Positions 1 through 9,382 of a stretch of DNA of 64,000 nt are shown piece after piece; positions within the stretch are counted from its first letter, which is position 1; the number at the start of each line of letters is the position of its first letter. The notes beneath the pieces are model-generated. The model made no database searches and had not been told where the DNA came from. It saw only the letters and a program-made list of their open reading frames with translations. Source of the DNA: Lateolabrax maculatus. Its lineage: Eukaryota; Chordata; Actinopteri; Acropomatiformes; Lateolabracidae. Where the stretch lies: assembly GCA_031216445.1 (NCBI GenBank), contig CM062214.1, positions 28,872,501-28,936,500 of the forward strand, written 5' to 3'. A program made the position numbers and the translations under genes.

Positions 1-354
1 GGGCTCATCACTGCAGGTCAGAAGGTTCACACGACCTGGAGGGGCGTCGGCAGGAACTCTTAAAGCCACTTTTATTGATTTGGGTTTTCTGGCCCCTATA
101 GGTAGTCCAACTCAGGGGCTACTGACACACTTTTTCTGTAGCTTTCAACCGAATCACACAGGGAGAGTTTGAAAAATCTGCAAGAGAAGAATAATCATGA
201 TGAGTCTAATGACCGAAGCAGAGACCCAGATGCCAACATGTTTTCCTTTGTTGTCATCTGGTTATTCAGCTGTCTGTTAAAGACTTCAACAGGGCAAGTA
301 AAGCTGCCGTGTTCCTTTTTTCCTCTTCCTCTTCTTCTTCCTCTTCTTCTACAG
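1..354. other. Probable zdhhc7 intron, no feature seen
   Basis: The first coding exon of zdhhc7 visible here opens at 355 after a pyrimidine-rich CTTCTT tract and a TACAG acceptor. I looked upstream for the preceding exon, which should encode the first half of the DHHC cysteine-rich domain, and did not find it. This stretch is therefore most likely intron, and the 5' part of the gene lies outside the window. Confidence 0.5.
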
Positions 355-1378
355 TATCTGTAAGCGCTGCATCCGTAAGATGGACCACCACTGTCCCTGG
401 GTCAACAACTGTGTCGGGGAGAAAAACCAGCGCTTCTTCGTCCTCTTCACTGTAAGTTGGTTCATTACTCGTCTGGTTTCCTTCTTCAACTATTTGTTAG
501 TGTGAGCAGTGAACACAGGGTGGGTTGTTACTGGTGAACTGTTTGTGTTGTTTCATCATTAAGTATCTCCCATATTCTCCTTTCCTAATGTTTGAGCCGA
601 CTCTGAAATGAGTCGGTCTCCGGCTGCTGACTGAGGAACAACACTGGTGACAAATGTGTGTGAATAGAGTCGACTGTTGTGTAGCTTTAATCTGTAGTTA
701 GAGAAGAGTTCAGCTGCTGCTTCTAGTCAACCAGCAGATATGAAATCACCCGAATGATCAATGATGGATGTCTGTCTGTTAGAAAGTCTCCTGTCAGACT
801 CAGACCCAGTGAAGGCGTCCACTAACAAGACTGATCAGACTCAGACCCACAGTAACAAGAGAAAAGGACGAGAGCGTCTTCATTTATCTACGAATTTAAA
901 GGGTCCGTCTCGTTTCTTCTTTGCTTGTGAACTGTGTCTCGTCTCGTCTCAGTTCCAGCTGTCCTGACGTGTTGTTTGTCCACAGATGTACATCAGCATG
1001 ATCTCCAGTCACGCTCTGGCTCTCTGTGGTTACCAGTTCATCACCTGCATCAGGGTCCAGTGGACAGGTGAGTCCCCGACTCGGGGACGAGTCCTCGTGC
1101 GTCTCGGCGCCGTCCGTCCTCCCTCTGATCTGTGTTTGTGTGTCCAGAGTGCAGCGACTTCTCTCCTCCGGTCACCATGATGCTGATGATCTTTCTCTGC
1201 ATGGAGGGCCTCCTCTTCCTCACCTTCACCGCTGTCATGTTCAGCACTCAGCTCCACTCCATCTGCAACGACGAGACGGTGAGGACGCCCACTCTTCTTC
1301 TTCTGTCCGTCCCCTGGTCCTGTCTGTCTGTCCGTCTGTCTGTCTGTCCCCTGGTCCTGTCTGTCTGTATCTGTAGTA

Positions 1379-1425
<47 letters not shown>

Positions 1426-2498
1426 TGTGTGTGTGTGTGTGTGTGTCTGTGTGTGTGTGTCTATGTCTGTGTGTGTGTGTGTGTGTCTGTGTCTGTGTGT
1501 CTGTGTCTGTGTGTGTGTGGTAGTAAAGTGTGTGTGTGTGTGTGTGTGTCTATGTCTGTGTGTGTGTGTGTGTCTGTGTCTGTGTGTCTGTGTCTGTGTG
1601 TGTGTGGTAGTAAAGTGTGTGTGTGTGTGTCTGTGTGTGTGTCTATGTCTGTGTGTGTGTGTGTGTGGTAGTAAAGTGTGTGTCTGTGTCTGTGTGTGTG
1701 TGTCTGTGTGTGTGTGTCTATGTCTGTGTGTGTGTGTGTGTCTATGTCTGTGTGTGTGTGTGTGTCTGTGTGTGTGTGTCTGTGTGTGTGTGTCTATGTC
1801 TGTCTGTGTGTGTGTGTGGTAGTAAAGTGTGTGTCTGTGTGTGTGTCTGTGTGTGTGTCTGTGTGTGTGTGTGTGTGTGGTAGTAAAGTGTGTGTCTGTG
1901 TGTGTGTCTGTGTGTGTGTCTGTGTCTGTGTGTGTGTGTGTGTGTGGTAGTAAAGTGTGTGTCTGTGTCTGTGTGTGTGTGTCTGTGTGTGTGTGTCTAT
2001 GTCTGTGTGTGTGTGTGTGTCTATGTCTGTGTGTGTGTGTGTGTGTCTGTGTCTGTGTGTGTGTGTCTGTGTGTGTGTGTCTATGTCTGTCTGTGTGTGT
2101 GTGTGGTAGTAAAGTGTGTGTCTGTGTGTGTGTCTGTGTGTGTGTCTGTGTCTGTGTGTGTGTGTGGTAGTAAAGTGTGTGTCTGTGTGTGTGTCTGTGT
2201 GTGTGTCTGTGTCTGTGTGTGTGTGTGTGTGGTAGTAAAGTGTGTGTCTGTGTGTGTGTCTGTGTGTGTGTCTGTGTCTGTGTGTGTGTGTGGTAGTAAA
2301 GTGTGTGTCTGTGTGTGTCAGGAGATCGAGCGTCTGAAGAACGAGAAGCCGACGTGGGAGCGTCAGACTCGCTGGGCCGGGCTGCGCTCGGTGTTTGGGG
2401 GTCCGCCCACCCTGATGTGGATCAGCCCCTTCGCTGGACTCAAGCTGCCCCCCTTCCACAGACGCACCTGGAGGGGCGGAGCCGAGTTCTCCGTCTGA
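355..2498 (+). CDS. zdhhc7: Palmitoyltransferase ZDHHC7, 3' part (5' exons outside window)
   Basis: DHHC-family protein S-acyltransferase; the mammalian protein is a Golgi multi-pass enzyme that palmitoylates many membrane-associated proteins. Coding exons are 355-451, 986-1067, 1148-1278 and 2322-2498, with consistent phases. The first reads ICKRCIRKMDHHCPWVNNC, holding the second half of the zinc-binding Cys-rich domain and the catalytic DHHC (residues HHC are in-frame near 385). Exons 2-3 encode two hydrophobic membrane segments and the SICNDET turn. The last exon reads EIERLKNEKPTWERQ, then SVFGGPP, and ends in a GAEFSV C-terminus. The IERLK...PTWER...FGGPP and EFSV signatures fit ZDHHC7 better than its close relative ZDHHC3, whose C-terminus differs. 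Stop TGA is at 2496-2498. The last intron is almost entirely a GT-rich array. Confidence 0.9.
1380..2319 (+). repeat. GT-rich compound micro/minisatellite in last zdhhc7 intron
   Basis: About 940 bp of (GT)n interrupted by TCTGTGTCTG and by a recurring GTGGTAGTAAAGTGTGTG block seen roughly ten times, so it is a hierarchical array rather than a simple dinucleotide run. It extends to the acceptor (GTGTGTGTCAG|GAG) of the last coding exon and replaces a normal polypyrimidine tract. Long open frames on both strands here are repeat artefacts. Confidence 0.95.
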
Positions 2499-2950
2499 TG
2501 AGCGGTCGCTCAAACTCTGCGCAGGGGCGTGACCCCAAACAGACCGCGGCGGTGATGCTTCATGGTGACCCTGCAGGGTCCTGCAGAGTCCAGCTGGGTT
2601 CCAGTGGGTTCTTTCTCTGATCTGGAGGAACCAGGTTCTGCCGCAGCGCCCCGAAGCCAGACGCCTGGTCTCCAGCTGGGACTCCGGACCTGTGAGCTTC
2701 CTGTTGGGGGACTGATGGAAGATGTGAAGCTGCTGGAGTGGAGAAACTTTCATTCACTCAATATTCACTGACATCACAAAATCAATATTCACTGACATCA
2801 CAAAATCAATATTCACTGACATCACAAATCAATATCTGTGTCCTGATCCTTGAATCAGTCTGTGTCCTGAAGCTGTTAAGTCACAGTGAATATTCAGATT
2901 CTTCTTCTGTGTTTGTTTTGAAATCTTTATTAAAGTTCTGTTCGACTCCC
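2499..2950 (+). other. zdhhc7 3' UTR with 24-bp tandem repeat
   Basis: Sequence after the zdhhc7 stop. It contains three copies of a 24-bp unit (AATATTCACTGACATCACAA plus AATC) at 2760-2830 and an ATTAAA hexamer at 2929-2934 that could be the poly(A) signal. UTR assignment is inferred from position. Confidence 0.5.
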
Positions 2951-4472
2951 TGAATCCTCCAGGTCCAACGTGTTGAATGTATTTCCTCCTTCGTAGAAGC
3001 TGATTACTGAACTATTGAACCAAGCCCCCAGGAAGTGCGTCGCACTTTGAAGCCAATTCGACATAGCGGCCAAACGGTGGAATTACAACTTCCGGGTCCG
3101 TCACGTGACGCCACTGGGGCCAAGAAGACGATGACTCCACTCACATTGAGAAAGAGACGTCTGTAACATCAACTTCCCAGTTCTAACACTTTAACAGCCC
3201 TTATTTAAATCATCAGGTCCTAAAGGTTGTAAAGTCCACTAACAGCTGGATCCAGAGGTTCTTTAGACTGCCGGTCATGTGAGCGGCTGGGAGGCGGGGC
3301 TACAGGAGGAGGTGACTCATCATTGGCAGGAATGTGTCATGTGACCCTCTGATAATGAAAACACTCAGGCCCCTTCGCACAAGCACATTTTTAACAGTTG
3401 CTTCAAAGCCCCATCAATAAATGATCAATAACTGATCAATAAATCAGCTATACATGATCAATAAATCATCAATAAATCAGATATACATGATCAATAAATC
3501 ATCAATAAATCACTTTGGTGAAATGTGGTTCAGGTGTTCATGTTCCCCTCAGGATGAGCTGGAATAACTTTATTGGGGGGGGGGCAGCTGGTTGTTTCTT
3601 TACTGCTTATTCACCAAATTATCTTCCACAAAGTTACAAAGTGTTCCTCTTGAAATCAGACTTCAGGTCCTGGAAAAATATCCAAACACAAACTCTGGAA
3701 TCTGAATGCTTTTTAAATGTTCTGGTTTCTTCTCTGGAGAATCAAATCAGACACTTGTCCTGATGCGTATTTTCAGGATCACAAATGTTTTAATTTCTGA
3801 AATTGTTCTAATATTTAATTCCTAAAAGCACTTAAAAAGATCCTTCAGTCTAAATCTGAGCCTGACGAGACGTGCAGACAACCTGGAACGTTTTGAAGGA
3901 ACCTTGAGCGAATGTTTCTGAGCTGGAGTTGTACATGTGTTCTGTGGATCTGTTTCCATTGTTCACTTGGAATAAAGCGCCTTCCTCTCTACCTCTTCAC
4001 AGCAGCTCAGAGTCTTATGGTTTTTATTTTGTCTAAGTTCTGTTTTTCCTGGTCCAACTCGACCACCACCGCCTGATCGTAGTTACACTTACTTTATATT
4101 CCTGCCCCCCGGTGGACGAACCCTTTTATATCAGGGACCTTTCCTGTAGCACCATCTGAAATGTTTGCTGCTCTGGGATCCAAAATATCGCTGAAGTCCT
4201 GTCCAGCCCGTCTTTTGTAACAGACCAACACCAGGCCGGTCATGACGAACAAGGTTTCTAGATGTGTTACTGATTGGTGGTCGTGGTGTTTGGAGCTCGT
4301 GGTCAGACCCTGATCCTCCATCCAGTCCTTGTGACGGATGACCCGTTATCAGCGAGGCTCCATCTGCCGAAACGCCCACTTTTCCCACCGATGTTAATCA
4401 TTTCTGACGTCCACGCTGCTGCAGACTCCAGCTTCACCTTCCTGTAGAGGAGACGTCTCCACCTGTTCAGAC
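2951..4472. other. Intergenic region zdhhc7-tmed6
   Basis: No coding exon seen. A short array of ATCAATAAATCA-type units lies at 3411-3513. The segment around 3000-3170 (CATAGCGGCCAAACGGTGG and flanks) has the look of a dispersed fish repeat but I cannot name it. An AATAAA hexamer lies near 3970. Roughly 4400-4472 would be the tmed6 promoter and 5' UTR. Confidence 0.4.
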
Positions 4473-5994
4473 ATGTTGTTCATGACTCCCTGCTTACTTC
4501 TAGTCCTGGTGTTCACGGGTCCGGTCCAGGGCGGGCCCCTGACCAACCCCCACCCCAACATGACGGACCAGGAGCTGTTCTGGGGTGCGGACCAGTACGA
4601 CTTCTCTGTGGTGCTTCCTGCTGCTGGGATGGAGTGTTTCTGGCACTTTGCTCACCGAGGAGAGCGATTCTACCTGAGCTTCATGGTAAGAACAAACGCA
4701 GCTTGTTGTAGATACATTGTAGATTATTTCTCCGTAAGACTAAACATCCATTACAAAATGTTTTCCCACTTTAAATCGATCAGGATTAAGTCGTATCTGT
4801 CGGATCAGAACAGCAAATACAGGAAACTTTTCATAGGAAATAACAAACTGTTCAATCCGAATGACAGGAAGAAAATACATTTTCAGGCCTTTTAAGTTCC
4901 TTTCTATTTATGTATTTATATATTTAATATGTAGTATAGCAGCATTTAATGTTATGATTGAACATTTATTCTGTTTCCATTAGATTTCTGTTTAGTTTTT
5001 ATTGTTAAAGATTTTTGCAGATATTTAGAATTTTCTCTTGTTAGGATCAAAAATATCTCCACAAGATGTCATCTGGAGTCTGGGAGATTCTGTAGAGTGT
5101 GTTCGTCTTTCAGAGACACGATTCCTACAGACTGTCTGTCTGTCTGCCTGTCTGCCTGTCTGTCTGCCTGTCTGTCTGTCTGTCTGTAGGTCCAGTGGGT
5201 GACAGGAATCAGCCATGACAGACACCTGTCTGTCAACGTCAACGCTCCCAGTGGTCTGTTGGTGTCGACTGTTGATGATGCAAAGGGTCAGATCAACTTT
5301 GAGGCCAAGGAAACAGGTAGCTGTCTGTCTGTCTGTCTGTCTCTCACGTCTTCCTCACCTGTCTGTCTGTCTGTCTGTCTGTCTCTCACGTCTTCCTCAC
5401 CTGTCTGTCTGTCTGTCTGTCTCTCACGTCTTCCTCACCTGTCTGTCTGTCTCCAGGTTTCTATCAGATGTGTTTCAGCAACTTCCACAACCACTTCGGC
5501 ACCATGCAGGTCTTCCTCAGCTTCGGCGTTTACTACGACGGCCTCCAGGACCTCGCCGAGCGCCAGGAGGAAGAGAAGAAGAAGAAGGAGGAAGTCAGCA
5601 AAGAGCTCAACAACACCCTGATCGTCATCCAGGTGAACAATGTGCAGCACGACTGCAGTACAAGCAGTACTTGTGATGAAGATGACTGCAGTACTTGTGA
5701 TGAAGATGACTGTAGTACTTGTGATGAAGACTTGTAGTTTTTGTACTTGCTTGTGTTCAGGATGCGAGTCACCGAGTGGAGAACTTCGTCTTCCACATGT
5801 TCCGTTACTACAACTTCGGCCGCATGAGGAAGAGCGCCGACTACTTCCTGCTGCTGTCCAACTCGCAGTACATCACCTGGTGGTCGACGGCCCTCAGCCT
5901 CCTCATCGTCACCTCTGGGTACCTGCAGCTCCTCTTCCTCAAAAGACTCTTCATCACCAAGACCTGCACCGAGGACGAGAAGCCGCGCTGCTGA
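4473..5994 (+). CDS. tmed6: Transmembrane emp24 domain protein 6, first copy
   Basis: p24-family type I membrane protein; members act as cargo receptors or organisers of COPI/COPII traffic between ER and Golgi. Exons 4473-4685, 5190-5316, 5457-5632 and 5761-5994 give 249 aa (human TMED6 is about 240). Residues 1-20 are a hydrophobic signal peptide. Then come FWGADQYDFSVVLPAAGMEC, the start of the GOLD domain with its conserved cysteine, and WHFAHRGERFYLSF. Later features are NFHNHFG, a Lys/Glu-rich coiled coil, YYNFGRMRKSADYF, one C-terminal membrane segment (about residues 210-232) and a short cytoplasmic tail ending in KPRC, as I remember for human TMED6. The tail lacks a canonical KKXX signal. 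The ATG is the only good start before the signal peptide. No poly(A) hexamer was found between the stop and the end of the minisatellite; an ATTAAA lies at 7870. Confidence 0.9.
5130..5452 (+). repeat. CTGT-type microsatellites in tmed6 introns 1 and 2
   Basis: (TCTG)n-like runs at about 5130-5188, directly before the exon 2 acceptor, and at 5321-5452, filling intron 2. In intron 2 a larger unit recurs three times: a CTGT run followed by CTCACGTCTTCCTCAC. Exon 2 (5190-5316) lies between the two runs. Confidence 0.9.
5657..5735 (+). repeat. 24-bp tandem repeat in tmed6 intron 3
   Basis: Three copies of AGTACTTGTGATGAAGATGA followed by CTGC or CTGT, between exon 3 and exon 4 of the first tmed6 copy. 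The intron (128 bp) consists largely of this repeat. Confidence 0.85.
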
Positions 5995-6033
5995 CCGCCG
6001 TGTGGGGGGGGTCAGCTGTCTGTGTGTCTGACA

Positions 6034-7775
6034 TCATGTGACCGTCATGTGATCGTCAGTGACCGTCATGTGACTGTCATGTGACCGTCAGTGACCGTCA
6101 TGTGACCGTCATGTGATCGTCAGTGACCGCCAGTGATCGTCAGTGACCGTCATGTGACCGTCATGTGATCGTCAGTGACCGTCATGTGACCGTCATGTGA
6201 TCGTCAGTGACCGTCATGTGACCGTCAGTGACCGTCATGTGACCGTCGTGATCGTCATGTGATCGTCAGTGACCGTCAGTGACCGTCATGTGACCGTCAG
6301 TGACCGACATGTGACCGACATGTGACCGTCAGTGACCGTCAGTGATCGTCATGTGACCGTCATGTGACCGTCAGTGACCGTCATGTGACTGTCATGTGAC
6401 CGTCAGTGATCGTCATGTGACCGTCGTGATCGTCATGTGATCGTCAGTGACCGTCAGTGACCGTCATGTGACCGTCAGTGATCGTCATGTGATCGTCATG
6501 TGATCGTCAGTGACCGTCAGTGACCGACATGTGACCGACATGTGACCGTCAGTGACCGTCAGTGATCGTCATGTGACCGTCATGTGACCGTCAGTGACCG
6601 TCATGTGACCGTCATGTGACCGTCAGTGACCGTCAGTGATCGTCATGTGACCGTCATGTGACCGTCAGTGATCGTCATGTGACCGTCGTGATCGTCATGT
6701 GATCGTCAGTGACCGTCAGTGACCGTCAGTGATCGTCATGTGACCGTCATGTGACCGTCAGTGACCGTCATGTGACCGTCATGTGACCGTCGTAATCCCC
6801 ATGTGATTGTCATGTGATCGTCATGTGATCGTCAGTGACCGACATGTGACCGTCAGTGACCGTCATGTGACCGTCAGTGATCGTCATGTGACCGTCATGT
6901 GACCGTCAGTGACCGTCATGTGACTGTCATGTGACCGTCAGTGATCGTCATGTGACCGTCGTGATCGTCATGTGATCGTCAGTGACCGTCAGTGACCGTC
7001 ATGTGATCGTCAGTGACCGTCAGTGACCGTCATGTGACCGTCATGTGACCGTCAGTGATCGTCATGTGACCGTCGTGATCGTCATGTGATCGTCAGTGAC
7101 CGTCAGTGACCGTCATGTGATCGTCAGTGACCGTCAGTGACCGTCATGTGACCGTCAGTGATCGTCATGTGACCGTCATGTGACCGTCAGTGACCGTCAT
7201 GTGACTGTCATGTGACCGTCAGTGATCGTCATGTGACCGTCGTGATCGTCATGTGATCGTCAGTGACCGTCAGTGACCGTCAGTGATCGTCATGTGACCG
7301 TCAGTGACCGTCATGTGACCGTCATGTGACCGTCAGTGACCGTCATGTGACCGTCAGTGATCGTCATGTGACCGTCATGTGACCGTCAGTGACCGTCATG
7401 TGACCGTCATGTGACCGTCGTAATCCCCATGTGATTGTCATGTGATCGTCATGTGATTGTCAGTGACCGACATGTGACCGTCAGTGACCGTCATGTGACC
7501 GTCAGTGACCGTCATGTGACCGTCAGTGATCGTCATGTGACCGTCATGTGACCGTCAGTGACCGTCATGTGACCGTCATGTGATCGTCAGTGACCGTCAT
7601 GTGACCGTCATGTGATCGTCATGTGACCGTCAGTGACCGTCATGTGACCGTCATGTGATCGTCAGTGACCGCCAGTGATCGTCAGTGACCGTCAGTGACC
7701 GTCATGTGACCGTCAGTGACCGTCATGTGACCGTCATGTGACCGTCGTGATCGTCATGTGATCGTCAGTGACCGT
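6034..7775 (+). repeat. 1.7-kb minisatellite of 10/11-bp units, CGTCATGTGAC / CGTCAGTGAC
   Basis: Roughly 160 short units built from an 11-bp CGTCATGTGAC and a 10-bp CGTCAGTGAC (C/T variable at the end), plus occasional CGTCGTGAT. Longer higher-order blocks recur, for example the segment containing GTAATCCCCATGTGATTGTC near 6790 and again near 7420. It starts about 40 bp after the tmed6 stop codon. The 11-bp unit carries the palindrome-like GTCATGTGAC. Confidence 0.95.
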
Positions 7776-8356
7776 GTGAAAGTGTTTACGTTTCAAAGAT
7801 TATCGACAGAGACGTGTGATGAGGCAGACACTGATCCGTCTACAACTATCCGTTAAAAAAACTGAAGTCATTAAAGTTATGGAGAAACATGGTTGTGCTC
7901 TGTTCTTGCTTGGGTATATCGTAGTTCCCCCACAGGGAAGCAGACTGAAGTGGCCCCAGGTGAGCCGGCTCACTACCTGAAGGGCCGGGAGTAAATGCAC
8001 ATTTATATAAATCCCAAACTAACCTGTGAGCTCTTCGACACGTACCTGAGGTGGAGGGCTGGACTGGGATCACATGGGTCACGTTACAGTTGTTCCCATT
8101 CTAGAATAGAAATGTATCTATAAGCATCGAGAAGTAAGTGCATTATACTACAATATAACAACAATATATATATAAAAAACTCTTAAAACATTTAAGAAAT
8201 ATGTGAAAATAATATATAACAGTGTAAATAATCTGGTGTTAAACTGCAGGAAGGTTATAAACTATGTGAGGGTTCACTGTGCAGATTTTTGATCACATGG
8301 ATGTCTCCCTGACGACGACCTTGTCGGTTGAGGCGTCGCTTCAGTGTTTCTTTCAG
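7776..8356. other. Non-coding stretch after minisatellite
   Basis: No exon recognised. An ATTAAA at 7870-7875 is the first poly(A)-type hexamer I find downstream of the first tmed6 stop, so the minisatellite may sit in that gene's 3' UTR (inference). AT-rich from about 8100 to 8220. Confidence 0.35.
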
Positions 8357-8535
8357 ACTGCAGGCTGAAGTTTGTGCTCGAGACGTACAGCAGAGAAACT
8401 CACCTGTTCACATTCCCGCCTGTCGGGACGGTCGTCACTGTTGGGAAGTTAGACAGATTTGGAGTAAACTCCGCCCTCCGGTCCTTCCAGAAAAGAGGTT
8501 TGGATTCTGTCCAGCTCCCTGACGAGAGTGTGTGA
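8357..8535 (+). CDS. Orphan terminal-exon-like ORF, unidentified
   Basis: After a good acceptor (TGTTTCTTTCAG) an open frame reads CRLKFVLETYSRETHLFTFP, then PVGTVVTVGKLDRFGVNSAL and RSFQKRGLDSVQLPDESV, ending in TGA at 8533-8535. AATAAA follows at 8808-8813. Composition and splice context look like a real last exon, but I do not recognise the protein and found no upstream exon in the 2.3 kb back to the first tmed6 copy. It could be the last exon of an unannotated gene, a relic left by the tmed6 duplication, or chance. Frame assignment depends on the acceptor chosen. Confidence 0.3.
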
Positions 8536-9382
8536 GTGGATATAATGTTCTGTATCATGTTGTTCCAGCTCTTCACTCCTTGTTAACACTGAGTGAAATA
8601 TTCACACCAAAGACACAGTTTCTAAAGTCCGCCTGACATATTTGGTGGTTTAGTGTTTAGAAATGAGTGTAAAGGTTTTTCTGAACTCTGAAAAGATTTT
8701 AATGATGTTACGTTGGTGAACAACTCTTTGGTACAAACGAAGGGAACTGAGTCGTTCTTTATGTCGTTTGGCACTAAAGTTCTTGATACTTGTTTTTCTA
8801 CTGTGCCAATAAAAGTGTTCTAATATTTAGTGTTGCATGGACACACAGAGGGTCAATGCTAAGTAGAAACCTCACTGACAGAGCGCAGGGCTGTGGCAGA
8901 TCACTGACTTCAGCTCTGACACACGAGTCAGTGCTGTTGAACCTCGTCCACACAGGACGAAGGAAATTATACTGGTGGGATGTCAAAGTTTGAAACTGAT
9001 CCAAATCTTACCCAATCATCACCTGATTATTTTGCAGATAAATCTTTGGCCATGACTCCCATCACTAGGTTTGGTGTGTGTTACATTACTTTTACATTCA
9101 CTCAGCTGCTCTCCCTTAATACAAACACACCATGGCCACAAGTATATGGACAGCGGAGCAGGACACCCACATGTGATTGTTGAACATGTGACTCCAGAGC
9201 CATGGACTTTCTTATACTGATGTCATCCACAGATGCCTGGTCTCCACTTTACGACTGTGCTTGAGTTACATTAATATGTTATCAAGCGTGTGATGGAGAG
9301 TTTGTAGATGTGGTTAATAATTCTTTTCCAGCTGATATGGGAGAATGAACAGGAGGAAGCTCCTCCACACTGAGCTGCAGTC
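8536..9382. other. Intergenic, with a likely MITE fragment and poly(A) signal
   Basis: AATAAA at 8808-8813. The stretch around 9130-9230 (ACAAGTATATGGACAGCGGA, ACCCACATGTGATTGTTGAA) resembles the terminal region of a Tc1/mariner-like non-autonomous element common in fish; this is from memory. The end of the interval is the presumed promoter and 5' UTR of the second tmed6 copy. Confidence 0.35.

Noticed and set aside
1132..2170. Several overlapping Cys/Val-rich and His/Thr-rich frames
   Set aside because: They are translations of the GT-rich array in all frames and have no codon structure.
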